DNA from: Verrucomicrobiota bacterium
GTDB taxonomy: Bacteria; Verrucomicrobiota; Verrucomicrobiia; Opitutales; Seribacteraceae
Assembly (NCBI GenBank): GCA_028343845.1
Contig: JAOLZO010000019.1
Coordinates: 1 to 48,459 of the forward strand
DNA length: 48,459 nt
Reading direction: 5' to 3'
Below, one piece after another: positions 1 through 11,214 of this stretch. The notes under the pieces were generated by a model that was not told the origin of the DNA, did no database searches, and saw only the letters and a list, made by a program, of their open reading frames with translations. Both the position numbers and the translations under genes were made by a program. Numbering within the stretch: the first letter of the stretch is position 1; each line of letters starts with the position of its first letter.

Positions 1-1
1 A

Positions 2-925
2 TACACGCAGCAGGGCGGCAACCTGATGGTGTTGCCGGCCGTCGATGGCGGTAAGTCGGCCGGCAAGCCACCGGCTTGGATTGGGGCTGATCGGGGCTCT
101 TTGCAAACCGCACCGGTGAGCGTGCCCTTGCGCATTGCCGGCGCGCAGTCTGAATTCTGGTTTGACCTTCGTGGACTGGACGGCCGGGTTCGGCTCGGCA
201 ATGCGTTTACGAAGAAATACCATCCACTTTCGTTCGGGCAAGACGCCGGTTACGAGCCCCTGCTGGCGACCGGAGAGAACCATCGGCTTTTGGCCCTGCG
301 CAAACACGGTAAAGGTCAGATCGTCGTGAGTGGCCTGGCATTTGGCCGCTCGGGGGACTGGAGTACGCTTCCGCGTCAGAAAACTTTTCTGGTGATGGCG
401 CAACCCATCGCTTTGGGCGCTGCATCCGGACTGGTCAATGCAAACGTATCGATTGTCGCTGGCCAGCCGATGCGCTTGATGCAGGGCGAAGGAAACGAGT
501 TGTCGATCACGACCCTCTTGGGCGACCAGATAGATTGGTTCGGCTTGAAGGACAAGTCGCCCCTGTTGGTGCGTAGCGGTGCATACGTCGTCAATATGGG
601 CCAACGTGAGAGCTGCCTGTCCGTTCTGCCATCAGAGCGCGAAGGGAGCAGCCCCTTTGTCGAGGGCGACAAAATCGAGGGCTTCACGGGCATCCCTCAT
701 GGGGTGCGTACGCTTTCCGACGAAGATGATTTCCGCGACGACTTGGATAAATCACTGGCTGGAACCGGTTTGTTTTTGCCGTTCCTGCTGTTGGCCCTGA
801 TCTGCATGATGGCCGAGGGAATCTTGGGCTCGCCAGCCAAAAAATGGAAAAGCAGCGTCACGGTGGATTCTTACGACTCGCTCCGGAGCAAAACGCCTGC
901 AGCGCTCGATGGGGGGGCATCATAA
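2..925 (+). CDS. BatA-like membrane protein, C-terminal part (5' end outside window)
   Basis: The reading frame is open to the left edge, so the start lies upstream; the first in-window ATG at position 26 falls inside conserved-looking sequence and is unlikely to be the true start. About 307 residues are visible. The end carries one strong membrane segment (LFLPFLLLALICMMAEGIL) followed by a short basic, hydrophilic cytoplasmic-like tail. The opening (QGGNLMVLP) and the later beta-rich stretch resemble the periplasmic/extracytoplasmic part of BatA-type proteins, which have an N-terminal two-helix anchor and a glutamine-amidotransferase-like region. Its stop overlaps the start of the VWA gene by one base (TAATG), so the two are translationally coupled. 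The family call rests on topology and neighbourhood; the diagnostic N-terminus is not in the window. Confidence 0.6.
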   Translation, partial: YTQQGGNLMVLPAVDGGKSAGKPPAWIGADRGSLQTAPVSVPLRIAGAQSEFWFDLRGLDGRVRLGNAFTKKYHPLSFGQDAGYEPLLATGENHRLLALRKHGKGQIVVSGLAFGRSGDWSTLPRQKTFLVMAQPIALGAASGLVNANVSIVAGQPMRLMQGEGNELSITTLLGDQIDWFGLKDKSPLLVRSGAYVVNMGQRESCLSVLPSEREGSSPFVEGDKIEGFTGIPHGVRTLSDEDDFRDDLDKSLAGTGLFLPFLLLALICMMAEGILGSPAKKWKSSVTVDSYDSLRSKTPAALDGGAS

Positions 926-3138
926 TGTTAGCTATGCTTGTATGGAAACCGCATCTCGGTACGCTGGCAAACAGTCTGGTCATCCTTGGTGTCATGGTCT
1001 GGATGTACGTCATGTGGCGTCGCTATCGGAAGCGCTACACGATCAAGAAAACCTTGCTGCTTCTGGCCCCGAAGCTGGTCGTCACCCTGCTCGTGGTGCT
1101 GGCTTTGATGGACCCGGCATGGCGCGACGTGAAGCCGTCGGATGACACCCATAGGGTGGCTATCATTACCGACGTCTCAACTTCGATGGACGTGGCGGAC
1201 GATGGGACCGATACTCGGATCACACGCGCCGGAAAGATCGCGGATGATATGGCCGGCGAACTACGCGGTACGGCCGGGGTGGAGAATTATCGCTTCGACG
1301 TGGACATCTTGGGCTCAGAAGATGAGCCGGATGAGGGAACCCGCCATACGGATCTGGGTAGGACGGTGGTGTCGCTCTCGGAGCGCCCGGACGTGTCTGA
1401 CTGTAAGGCGGTTATCCTGTTGACGGATGGTGGTGACGAAATGATTCGCAGCCAGCGTCTGCCTCCGGTTCCTGTTTATATCCTGGGTATCGGCACGGAC
1501 CCTTCGACCTGGGATGATCTGGAAATCAGCAATGCCGAGATTCCCGAAGAGGTCGAACTGGACACCCCCTTCAAGGTTTTCGCGGATATTGTCGTGCATA
1601 GCGCCTCGAGTGGCTTTGCGACGAAGGCCAAGTCCGTTGACGTTAAGGTCGAAAAGAAGGTCGACGGAGTCTACCAGTTACTGAAAACGGTGAACGTTGT
1701 CCCGCGGTCGACCAATGGCCGGGTGGAGTTTGATCTTCCGGCCGAGGAGACGCCGGGGGTGTATCAATACCGTCTATCGGCAAAGGGCATCAAAGGTGAA
1801 ATGACCGAACTGAACAACGCCCGTGAATTTGCGGTGGATGTCCGCGAGAAGAGCATCAACGTACTGCTGTACGGCAATATGTTGGATTGGAATTTTGCCC
1901 TGCTCAAGCGGAAGTTTGGCGATGATCCGACGATTAAGCTCACGACGGTCTACCGCAAGAGCGCCGAGACGGTGATTATTGATGGCAGACGGCAGGAAGG
2001 CGACGCGGTTTTTGCGCGCGGGTTCCCCAAGGATGAGGAGATACTCGGGCTTTATACGATCATTGTTCTGGGGTCCTTCCCTTCAGAGCTCATTTCGTCC
2101 GATTCCTTCACGGCCTTGAAGAATTACGTGGAAGGCGGGGGTAACCTCGTGATGCTAGGCGGACCGAACTCCTTTGACAAGGGAGGCTACTATAACACCG
2201 CCATTGCTCCGCTTCTGCCTTGGAAGAAAAGCACCAAGGGGCAAGGCATCAGTGCGGGAATCTTCCCGGTTATGGTGCCACCCGAAGGGGAGTCGCATGG
2301 CTTGTTAGGCGCGACGGCGACGATCTTGAAGGGTGTTGGAAGTCCGGTGTTCCATTCGGTCAATAGAGTAGGGGAGCGCCGTAGCGGTGCGATGAGCCTG
2401 ATGAATGCCTCTGTTGGCAGTCGGGTGGTGCCGGTCGTAGTCCTGCAACCGTACGGCAAAGGACAGGTCCTGGGAGTTGCTACCGATACACTCTGGCGCT
2501 GGGGGCGGATGGACGGTGATATCGCCGACGCCGGTCATCAGTTCTGGCGGGATACGATTCGTTATTTGTCGGGTGAGATTGAAGGTGGCCGATTCCTGAC
2601 CGTGAAATGGGATCGCAAACGCTACCGGCCGAGTGAGGAAGCGCTGGTGGATATCGGGGTGGTCGGTCGCTATGCGGAGGGTGCGGTACATTTAAAGGGG
2701 ACCGTGGAGCATGCCGGAAAAACCGAGAACTTGCCGATTGTGCTCCAGCAGGAAAGTAATTTTCAGACCCGGGTGTTCTTCCCGAAACCGGGTGAATATA
2801 AGATCAGCATGGAAGCTACGCTGGCCGGAAATCCATTGGATACCTATGAACGTACGATCCGCATTGGGTCGAGTGTTAGCGAGGGTGCCGATCTCGCGGT
2901 CGATCATCCCTTCCTGGAAAGCCTGGCCACGCGCAGTGGCGGCTCGTATAGTCGCGAGGGCGAGACAGAAGAGCTTTTGGAACGTTTGGATGAGCTGTTG
3001 CTGGCATCGTCCGAATTGCACGACACACCACTGGTCAAGATAGCGGCTCTGTTTAACCTGTTGCCGTTGTATATCATCCTCCTGATGGGGGCCCTCTTGT
3101 GGGAGTGGATTCTGCGCAGACGAATGAATATTGTTTAG
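925..3138 (+). CDS. Membrane-anchored VWA-domain protein with GATase1-like domain
   Basis: 737 residues from the ATG in the TAATG overlap with the preceding stop; this start puts a hydrophobic helix at the N-terminus, whereas the open frame further upstream adds hydrophilic residues that overlap the previous gene. Two membrane helices lie near residues 14-31 and 43-62. A von Willebrand factor A domain follows: the MIDAS motif DVSTS is at 83-87 and the beta-strand VILLTDGGD near 163-171. Next is an Ig-like beta region (about 195-300), then a class I glutamine-amidotransferase-like fold (about 305-530, with EGGGNLVMLGG), and a final membrane helix near 709-729. This is the architecture of VWA proteins in MoxR/Bat-type operons of PVC bacteria, which present a metal-dependent adhesion domain outside the inner membrane. 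The intact MIDAS suggests it can bind a divalent metal. Ligand unknown. Confidence 0.85.
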   Translation: MLAMLVWKPHLGTLANSLVILGVMVWMYVMWRRYRKRYTIKKTLLLLAPKLVVTLLVVLALMDPAWRDVKPSDDTHRVAIITDVSTSMDVADDGTDTRITRAGKIADDMAGELRGTAGVENYRFDVDILGSEDEPDEGTRHTDLGRTVVSLSERPDVSDCKAVILLTDGGDEMIRSQRLPPVPVYILGIGTDPSTWDDLEISNAEIPEEVELDTPFKVFADIVVHSASSGFATKAKSVDVKVEKKVDGVYQLLKTVNVVPRSTNGRVEFDLPAEETPGVYQYRLSAKGIKGEMTELNNAREFAVDVREKSINVLLYGNMLDWNFALLKRKFGDDPTIKLTTVYRKSAETVIIDGRRQEGDAVFARGFPKDEEILGLYTIIVLGSFPSELISSDSFTALKNYVEGGGNLVMLGGPNSFDKGGYYNTAIAPLLPWKKSTKGQGISAGIFPVMVPPEGESHGLLGATATILKGVGSPVFHSVNRVGERRSGAMSLMNASVGSRVVPVVVLQPYGKGQVLGVATDTLWRWGRMDGDIADAGHQFWRDTIRYLSGEIEGGRFLTVKWDRKRYRPSEEALVDIGVVGRYAEGAVHLKGTVEHAGKTENLPIVLQQESNFQTRVFFPKPGEYKISMEATLAGNPLDTYERTIRIGSSVSEGADLAVDHPFLESLATRSGGSYSREGETEELLERLDELLLASSELHDTPLVKIAALFNLLPLYIILLMGALLWEWILRRRMNIV

Positions 3139-3142
3139 AGGC

Positions 3143-4597
3143 ATGAAGACAATGAACGGAAAGACCAACTTAGGACTGAATCCCTCCACACCGGGAGCGC
3201 GGTGTGGATTCGTCCTGCTTGTTGCCCTGTTTGTTTCGTTGCCCTTCGACCTGTCAGCGCAGAAGCCCAAGAGCCCGCTCAAGCGGCAAGCCATCCTGCA
3301 CATGTCGGATGGCGAGCAGCGTGAAGGCATCATCGAACTGTCCCGCGGTATCGAGTTTAGTTTGACGAACTTGGAACGCAACGACACCGGCGCCAATGCC
3401 CCAGTGGAGTCAGCGAAGTTTTCCGGGAAGAAGAGCAAAATCTACACCTTCAATTTCAATGTTGTGAAAGAGATGAGGTTTGAGCCCCATAGCGAGGAAT
3501 ACCTGAAAAAATTCAAGATGCTCAATGTCGGCTTCCGGGACGACGTGGATGAAGCCGGGAAGAGCACGGTCAAGAAAGTGAGGGTAGGCCAACCGTATCC
3601 GGTCATCAAGCCCAAGTGCACCGTTGTCTTTAACAGTGACGAGGTCGTGACCGGACTCCTCCGCACCTGTGTCGTCTACCTGACGACAGTGGATCCCGAT
3701 ACGGGTTTTAAGATCAAGACCTCCAAGGTGCTCGTGAAGTCGAAGTATTCAGGAGAACCGGGTCAGTCCTATGAGGATCTCCTGCGGGTCAAGCGTATCC
3801 AGATGCTGGATGAAGGGACTCAGTTTGCGCGCAGCATGCCGATCACGTTCAACGCCTTTGACTTTGATTCAATCAATACCAACTACGTTCGTATCAAGGA
3901 TGCCGGTGATACCAATCTCCTTGCCCATGGGGTGGTCCCTGAAGAAGCGTTTCTCAAGGCAAATAAGCTTGTGGTCTCCACGAAGGGCAAGCCGGCTACG
4001 GCCGAACCCAGCCTGATACGCATGACCGGGCTGACTCACGATACCTTGTCGAAAGTGCGTGTCCAGCAGGAGGCCGATGGCAGCGTCAAGGTTCATTCAA
4101 CCCTCGGCGAGAATGTGTTTCTGGCTGCCCAAATCAACGGCAAGTGGGTGGCCAGTTGGCCAGTCGAGGGCACCGTGCGCACGGAGCTGTTCAAGTCGGT
4201 CGAAAAGGAATTCAAGAAAACGGTGGATTATTACAACGAACGAAAACTCATTGGGATTATCCCGAAGAAAAACGGTCGGGAAATTCTCGCCCTGGTACGG
4301 CTTCGCCGGGATATCCCGGACCCCGAGCAAGCCCTGGCGTGGGCGATGAGTACTCGGTGGGGGGCGCAGGGAAGTTTTGAAATGGGGGAGGACGGCAAGT
4401 TGTTGGAGTACTACCGCTTGAGTATTTTGAAGTATGCGCGCGATCCCAAGACCGGCGAGATGAGTTTGGAGGATCGCGGTTCCTTTTGTCGGGTGCGGAT
4501 AGATCTTGAAGATGAAACGCCGGAGGTGGGGGTTTCGCCGGCGCTATGGCCGGTCGTCATGAAGGACGGCAGATTGATTGTCGGGCCAAAAGAATAG
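3143..4597 (+). CDS. Secreted protein of unknown function in the MoxR/VWA operon
   Basis: 484 residues from the ATG at 3143, five bases after the VWA stop; a TTG at 3131 would overlap the upstream gene and an ATG at 3152 is also possible. The N-terminus has a basic region then a hydrophobic core ending in DLSAQ, a convincing signal peptide cut near residue 40. The mature part is mostly beta-strand-like, starting with ILHMSDGEQREGIIELSRG, which resembles the small barrel-like segments seen in PVC secreted proteins. No catalytic motif, repeat or membrane helix is visible. I do not recognise the family. Its position between the VWA and DUF4175-like genes, with no spacer, indicates a periplasmic or surface partner of that complex. 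Confidence 0.7.
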   Translation: MKTMNGKTNLGLNPSTPGARCGFVLLVALFVSLPFDLSAQKPKSPLKRQAILHMSDGEQREGIIELSRGIEFSLTNLERNDTGANAPVESAKFSGKKSKIYTFNFNVVKEMRFEPHSEEYLKKFKMLNVGFRDDVDEAGKSTVKKVRVGQPYPVIKPKCTVVFNSDEVVTGLLRTCVVYLTTVDPDTGFKIKTSKVLVKSKYSGEPGQSYEDLLRVKRIQMLDEGTQFARSMPITFNAFDFDSINTNYVRIKDAGDTNLLAHGVVPEEAFLKANKLVVSTKGKPATAEPSLIRMTGLTHDTLSKVRVQQEADGSVKVHSTLGENVFLAAQINGKWVASWPVEGTVRTELFKSVEKEFKKTVDYYNERKLIGIIPKKNGREILALVRLRRDIPDPEQALAWAMSTRWGAQGSFEMGEDGKLLEYYRLSILKYARDPKTGEMSLEDRGSFCRVRIDLEDETPEVGVSPALWPVVMKDGRLIVGPKE

Positions 4598-4608
4598 GGA
4601 GATAAACC

Positions 4609-7600
4609 ATGAGCCAGGAAAAGACATTAGATTTCAGGACGGTCGTCGAACGGGCGAACCGCAACCGGCGGACGTCCTCAGTGATCCTGGGTTTTCTGAC
4701 CTGGGGTGCCATCGTCGCTACGACGTGGCTTAGCCTTTTTGCCCTCGATAATCTACTCAACCTGCCCACTTCCCTGCGCTTCCCGTTTGCGATCATCGGG
4801 CTGGTCATCACCGTGGGTTGCTTTTTCAAGTATGCCGTCGGGGCGCTGCGAGAACGCAGCAGTGACGAGTTGACCGCGCTGAAGCTGGAGGAGCAATTCG
4901 GTATTAAGGACAATGTGTTGATCAACACGATGCAGTTTGAGGACATGGGCTACAGTGAGGATCAGAAAGCGTTTGTCAATGCCACCGCCGATGCGGCTAC
5001 CACAGGGTGGAACCATGTGCCGCTGCGGGAGCTGCTGCAGGTGGGCAGATTGACAAAATGGTCGATTGCAATCGTCTTGCTTCTGGTGTCGTGGATTGCT
5101 TACAGCATCGTGGCGCCGGACTATCTCGAGAGCGCATTCAATCGATATGCGTTCAGTTTTGCCGATGCTCCACCAGCTGCCGCATCCAAGCTTGTCATGA
5201 CCCCGGCGGAGGATGTGACTGTCGCCGAATACGCGAATTTGGATATCTCGCTGGATGTCAGCGAGTTCACCAAGGGCAAGGAATTGGTGATCTATCCGTC
5301 GATCAAATACAAGGAGGGTGTCGGTGTCTTTGAGAGCCAGAGTGTCGACGGTGCGGAAGTAAAGATGCGGCCGGTTGTCGGTGATCCCAATCTCTACCAG
5401 TATACCTTTGAGAGCGTTCGCCGGAGCTTCTCTTTCCGCATTTTCGTGGGTAGCACCTATACCCATAACGTGCAGGTCACCGTGAATCCGGCGGCTAAGA
5501 TTATTGAATCGACCTTCACCATCACCCCGCCGGCCTACGTGGCCATGCCGGCCCGGACGCAAGGCGGGCCGCCGAACCCGGTGAAGTGCCTGCCCGCGAC
5601 TGAGTTGGGGGTGCGCATCAAAGTGGATCAAGCCATTGAATCTCTGCGATGGGAATGGCCAACCGGCAAGATCGTGTTTCAAGATGCGGGCGACAGGGTC
5701 TGGAACGCGCAGGTTGACGTGGGCGATTCCGGCGGAAACTACGATTTGATCGCCGTGGTGAAGGATATGCCCGACATCGTCTTGAGCAGTGGCAGCGTGC
5801 TGATGGTGACGGACCGGAAGCCCGAAGTGCGCTACGTGGATACCGAGATGAGTCACGTTGTGGTACCCGGCGCAACCTTGCCGTTGAAATTTGAAGGCAA
5901 GGACGACTATGGAATGAAGGATATGAAGCTGACTTTTCGCCGCGCCCAGGCCGGTAGTCAGCCCGAGGTTCTTCAGGACTGGGCTTTTGAGGCGCCCGGT
6001 GAACGGGACCGGATTGAAAGGATCGTTCGACTGCAAATCGATGCCAGCCAGTTTGAACCCGGCAACAAGTACTTTCTCGAAGTCGTTGGCAATGACTTCT
6101 GTCCCGACACGGACATGGCTGTGTCTGATCCGCTGCTGCTTACGGTGAAGAGGTTGGATGCCAACCTCGCCGATGGCGAATCCGACCTGAAGGATCTCTA
6201 CGCCGCTCTGGAGCGGGCCATCGAACTCCAGAAGCAGGCGCTCGATGGAACCGACGGTCTGCTCGCCAACAGTGACGGTGTCTGGCTTGACTTGAATCGC
6301 AAACGGCGTGAGGACGAAGCCATTCAGACGGATCTCGATAAATACCGGGAGCGTATTGTCGGCCAGCAGATGGAGGTGCGGAAAACCCTTCTCGATGGGG
6401 TCAGGACGGTGCCGGACAAGGGCGTGCACATGGCCGCTCGAATGAAGAGCATCTCCGAGGTTGAGGCCATGGAAGCCAATACGCGTGCCTTTGCGGCCGG
6501 CCGGCAGCGCTTCGATGCGGGCGCCCTGAAGCGCGCGAACGGCTATGGCCCGGGGTCCTCATTCAAAAAGAACACGACTCAGGTTGTCCGATTCAAAGAA
6601 ACGCCAGCACGCTATTTCGGGTTGGTCATTTATTCGACTCACAACTGGTCGGGCAGGGCATGGCTCGATAATCTGGCCCTCGTGGGTGAGAAGAACGCTT
6701 ACCTGGACAGTTCGAGTTGGAAGCTGGTGTCGTCAAACGTCAAGGATGCGGAGAAGGCCCTGGCTGTGCCTAAGGGAGAGAAATCGACGGGCGGATTGTT
6801 GCTCCCGGCCTTGCCTGCAAACTTTGTCTTCGACATGGGAACCGAGCAAACGGTCTCCGGGGTAGCCTGTTTCGGCAAAGATCGTGGGAATGACGCTGCC
6901 CCTAAAGGTGTTTCCGTTTACCTTGCCACGGAAAAGGCGCCTGCGATCGGGCCAATGCCGCTTGAACAGGGGCGTGTCGATGGCGAGTTCAAGCACCTGC
7001 GAACCGTGCAGCAGATCATCTATAACGAGCTGCTGGCCCTGAAAGGTGCGGAATTTGAAGCCTTGGCGAAGGAGGCCGAAGATGAGCTCGCGGACTTGCT
7101 TGGCGAAGGCGAGGAGGCCTCCGCTTCGGTCGATATCTTGGATGATGCCAAGGAAAAATTCAAAAATTGGCTCGAAGAGAATGAGGAGAACGAGGCGTTA
7201 CGGAATATCATCGCCGCGAAAGCACCCGAAGATTTGACCGAAGAGGATGAGAAAAAGTTGGCGGACCTGGATTTGAAGAAGGAAGAGTTGAGGCGTGAAC
7301 TTATGGATATGGAGGCGGACCTTGCCAATTACGGCTGGGACTTTGCGGACCCGACGGACATCGAGACTTTCGAGGAGACGATGCACAATATTCAGGAGGA
7401 GAAGGAAAACCTCGAACTCGGCGCGATGGATATGAACGATCGTGACAAGAAGCGGGGCGACATGTCGCGCAATATGGACAACAGTAGAGAGCAGGATGGG
7501 GCGTCGGAACTGGAGACGGGGCAGAAGGAATCGCAATCGGGTGCCCTGGTGGAGCCCGGGCGTATGGAAAATCCGGAAGATGAAGGCATGCCGCCGGATC

Positions 7601-8418
7601 TTGGCGAACTGCCGGCGCAACTTCCGATTCAGATCTCCGAGCTGACCAAGGGACTCGATGAACTGGGGGAACCGATACCCGAGTCCGGGAGCGAGATCAT
7701 GGATATGAAAGATCCAGAGGGATCGCCTGTTTCGGATAACCTGGACTCTGCAACCGCGGCCGGGCAGATGACCGACCAAACGCCGAACCCGACGGCCAAA
7801 GCCAAGGGACGCGGGAACCTGGGCCGCGCCGGACAGGCGGATGGTCAGATGGTGGCCGACCAGGCGCCTGCCATTCCGGATAATGAGGTGGCGATGCCGT
7901 CTCGCGTGTCTGACAGTCAGGCGGAAGATGGCCAGGTTCAGGATGAAGACACGGCGTCAGCAACCTCCGTGGGCGTGGGTAAAGGAACCGGCAAAACGTC
8001 CGAATTTGAGAAAAGCGGCAAGCTCCCGCCGGATGCCTTGAACAAGCTCAAGAACTTGATGGGTGCTGCGAAGGACGAAAGCCGGGAGAACAACCACGGG
8101 CTGCTGTTAGCGCTTCAACGTCACCATTTGCCCACAACCGACCTCAAAAAGGCCCTTAACCTCCTCGAGCAGCTGCGCCGCAACGAGAAGCAGGGCGTCG
8201 ACGTCAGGCAGGCGCTGAGCGAAGCCCAGAGGCACGTGCGAGCCGCCGAAAGGGCATTGGCGGGTGCCTACGAGCGGCGGGCGAAGGAACTTGCGGATAG
8301 GAAAACCGGCGATGCCTTTGAGAGCGATACGGCTGGCGGAACGGTTCCCGCCGGCTATGCGGATATTGTCAGCAGATACTTCAAAGCCGTGGCTGAAGAA
8401 TCCTCAATCAAGAGATAA
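4609..8418 (+). CDS. DUF4175-like giant membrane protein
   Basis: 1269 residues. A strong ribosome-binding site (GGGAGAT) ends about five bases before the ATG. Three membrane helices lie near 22-45, 56-76 and 145-168; the protein then continues with a long outside part. Beta-rich Ig-like segments occupy about 190-520. A helical part follows, then a discoidin-like insertion around 655-784 (RYFGLVIYSTHNWSGRAWLD, then FDMGTEQTVSGVACFG). Residues about 805-960 are highly charged helices rich in Glu, Lys and Asp, likely coiled coil, and about 960-1150 is a low-complexity Met/Gly/Gln/Asp-rich stretch likely to be disordered. A basic helical tail ends the protein. N-terminal three-helix topology, size and operon position match DUF4175-type proteins found with MoxR/BatA/VWA genes in PVC bacteria. 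No enzyme motif is visible. The discoidin-like insertion is unusual for the family. Confidence 0.75.
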   Translation: MSQEKTLDFRTVVERANRNRRTSSVILGFLTWGAIVATTWLSLFALDNLLNLPTSLRFPFAIIGLVITVGCFFKYAVGALRERSSDELTALKLEEQFGIKDNVLINTMQFEDMGYSEDQKAFVNATADAATTGWNHVPLRELLQVGRLTKWSIAIVLLLVSWIAYSIVAPDYLESAFNRYAFSFADAPPAAASKLVMTPAEDVTVAEYANLDISLDVSEFTKGKELVIYPSIKYKEGVGVFESQSVDGAEVKMRPVVGDPNLYQYTFESVRRSFSFRIFVGSTYTHNVQVTVNPAAKIIESTFTITPPAYVAMPARTQGGPPNPVKCLPATELGVRIKVDQAIESLRWEWPTGKIVFQDAGDRVWNAQVDVGDSGGNYDLIAVVKDMPDIVLSSGSVLMVTDRKPEVRYVDTEMSHVVVPGATLPLKFEGKDDYGMKDMKLTFRRAQAGSQPEVLQDWAFEAPGERDRIERIVRLQIDASQFEPGNKYFLEVVGNDFCPDTDMAVSDPLLLTVKRLDANLADGESDLKDLYAALERAIELQKQALDGTDGLLANSDGVWLDLNRKRREDEAIQTDLDKYRERIVGQQMEVRKTLLDGVRTVPDKGVHMAARMKSISEVEAMEANTRAFAAGRQRFDAGALKRANGYGPGSSFKKNTTQVVRFKETPARYFGLVIYSTHNWSGRAWLDNLALVGEKNAYLDSSSWKLVSSNVKDAEKALAVPKGEKSTGGLLLPALPANFVFDMGTEQTVSGVACFGKDRGNDAAPKGVSVYLATEKAPAIGPMPLEQGRVDGEFKHLRTVQQIIYNELLALKGAEFEALAKEAEDELADLLGEGEEASASVDILDDAKEKFKNWLEENEENEALRNIIAAKAPEDLTEEDEKKLADLDLKKEELRRELMDMEADLANYGWDFADPTDIETFEETMHNIQEEKENLELGAMDMNDRDKKRGDMSRNMDNSREQDGASELETGQKESQSGALVEPGRMENPEDEGMPPDLGELPAQLPIQISELTKGLDELGEPIPESGSEIMDMKDPEGSPVSDNLDSATAAGQMTDQTPNPTAKAKGRGNLGRAGQADGQMVADQAPAIPDNEVAMPSRVSDSQAEDGQVQDEDTASATSVGVGKGTGKTSEFEKSGKLPPDALNKLKNLMGAAKDESRENNHGLLLALQRHHLPTTDLKKALNLLEQLRRNEKQGVDVRQALSEAQRHVRAAERALAGAYERRAKELADRKTGDAFESDTAGGTVPAGYADIVSRYFKAVAEESSIKR

Positions 8419-8455
8419 CCCCTTAAACAAAAGAAAAATAGAAGAGAGGAAAAAA

Positions 8456-9496
<1,041 letters not shown>

Positions 9497-9504
9497 GGCG
9501 CCAA

Positions 9505-11214
9505 ATGAATCGATACTCGTCAATTTGGCTGGCGGTGGCCGCTCTCTGTGGGGCCTTCTCCGCCGAGGCTAGGGTGATCGGGCAGGTCAAGAACGTGGTG
9601 CCTTCGACGATCCGGGTCAGCCCCGGTGGGGAACACGTGCTGGCGGTAACGGTTGACGCGCGGACACAAAAACGACGGGTCAATCTCGATGGAACACTCT
9701 TGGCCGGTTCGTATGATTACATCGCCAAGGGCACTCCTTTCTTCAGTGAAGATGGGCAGCGCCATGCCTTTGTCGGCACGCGCGGCACGAACTGCATGGT
9801 GGTGGTGGACGGGGTAGAGCAGCCCTCCTATGCGATGACAACCAGTCGGTGGCCCATCACCGGCTTGGTATTTGGTTCGGATGGATCGAAGACTCACGTG
9901 GCGTATCAGACGACTGAGAAGGGCAAGCACTATGTGGTCGTCAATGGTAAGAAGCTGGGTGGTTACGAGAGTATCAAAGACGGACTGCCCGGGATCTGGG
10001 ATTTCTATTTCGAGGGAAGCTATTTCGCCTACCGCGCCAAAGTCGGCGACAAGATGGTGGCCTGCCGAGGGCATGTCGACGGTGACAAGGTACATCTCGT
10101 TCAGAGCAAGCCATATCTTTCCATCGGATCGGGATCGCCGGTGTGGATGGGTGGAACGTCCGAGGGGGATAGCGGAGATCTTTTTGCCTTCATCGCCAAG
10201 GATGGCCCGGGAAAAGAGCGGGTTCTAACCTTGCCGGGTGAGCAACCGATCACAAAGAAGACCTGGAAATTCATTGCGCGTAACATGCTGCAGGTGTCAC
10301 CTGGCACCAGCAAGGAAATGGTTTATGTCGCTGGCGATACGAAGTGGCAAGTGGTCATCGGCGAGAAAGTATGGCCGCCTTGCGAAACCATGGGGCGCCT
10401 GATGTCCTCGCCGTCCGGCCAGACCTGGGCCAGCACGGCGAAGCGGGATGGAAAGCTCGTGATGATGGTCAACGGCGTGCCGAGCAAGGCTTACGCGGAG
10501 ATCCAGCACGCAGACAGCCTGTTTCCCGCCGGTGATGAACGCGTTGTGTTTGCCGCGGCCCAGCTTGGTGACTCCAGTACGCCCGCCCATATGGTGGTGG
10601 ATGGAAAGGAAGGGAAGGCCTATGCTCAGGTGACCGGTGACAGCGTTGTTTTTAGTTCAGACAAAAAATCCATGGCCTACGTCGCCGGAGATGGGAATAA
10701 GAATTTTGTCGTACTCGATGGCGTGGAAGGACCGGCTTTTGACCAGGTGGCCGATCTGCGATTTTCACCTGGCGGATCGGTGCTGGCCTACCGCGCCCGG
10801 CGCGGGCTGGAGCATTTCGTTCTGGTGGACGGGAAATCAATGGGGCCGTATGGGGAGGTGGAAGCTCGTTCACTGGTGTTCAGCCCGGATGGAAAATCCG
10901 TGGCCTGGGCCGCATTCGGAGAAAACGGCCAATGGCACGTTTATTTGAATGGCAAACCGATCGATGACGGTTGCGATCGGATTATAAGCCAGCTGACGTT
11001 TTCTCCGGGGGTGAAGGAGCCGGCCTACGTCGGGCGCTTCCTGCCCGAGGGCCGGCAAGTGTTTGCTTTGTCGATGGGCGGTAAATTTGGCCGACAGTTT
11101 CCATCGATCTGGATGGGCGATGATGGAAAACTATTCGTCCAGGAAGATGGCCGTATCGAGTATTTCGCAAAGAGTGGTTCGTTGCTGTACCGGGTGGTGG
11201 CGAAGCATGAATAA
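9505..11214 (+). CDS. Secreted PD40/WD40-like beta-propeller protein
   Basis: 569 residues, starting eight bases after the moxR-like gene. The signal peptide is short and clear (IWLAVAALCGAFSAEA). The mature protein consists of repeated beta-propeller units with the pattern VVVDGxxxPxY followed by VFSxDGxxxAYxA, seen for example around 62-110, 125-165, 330-360, 365-400 and 405-445 (VFSPDGKSVAWAAFGENG is the clearest). This is the TolB/PD40-like style of repeat. No enzyme residues are apparent, so a binding or scaffold role in the periplasm or at the surface is likely. The end overlaps the next start by eight bases (ATGAATAA), implying translational coupling. Partner unknown. Confidence 0.75.
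   Translation: MNRYSSIWLAVAALCGAFSAEARVIGQVKNVVPSTIRVSPGGEHVLAVTVDARTQKRRVNLDGTLLAGSYDYIAKGTPFFSEDGQRHAFVGTRGTNCMVVVDGVEQPSYAMTTSRWPITGLVFGSDGSKTHVAYQTTEKGKHYVVVNGKKLGGYESIKDGLPGIWDFYFEGSYFAYRAKVGDKMVACRGHVDGDKVHLVQSKPYLSIGSGSPVWMGGTSEGDSGDLFAFIAKDGPGKERVLTLPGEQPITKKTWKFIARNMLQVSPGTSKEMVYVAGDTKWQVVIGEKVWPPCETMGRLMSSPSGQTWASTAKRDGKLVMMVNGVPSKAYAEIQHADSLFPAGDERVVFAAAQLGDSSTPAHMVVDGKEGKAYAQVTGDSVVFSSDKKSMAYVAGDGNKNFVVLDGVEGPAFDQVADLRFSPGGSVLAYRARRGLEHFVLVDGKSMGPYGEVEARSLVFSPDGKSVAWAAFGENGQWHVYLNGKPIDDGCDRIISQLTFSPGVKEPAYVGRFLPEGRQVFALSMGGKFGRQFPSIWMGDDGKLFVQEDGRIEYFAKSGSLLYRVVAKHE

Noticed and set aside
4753-6429. Minus-strand open frame of 558 codons opposite the DUF4175-like gene
   Set aside because: Shadow of the plus-strand gene; no family motif, His/Arg-rich composition and no ribosome-binding site.
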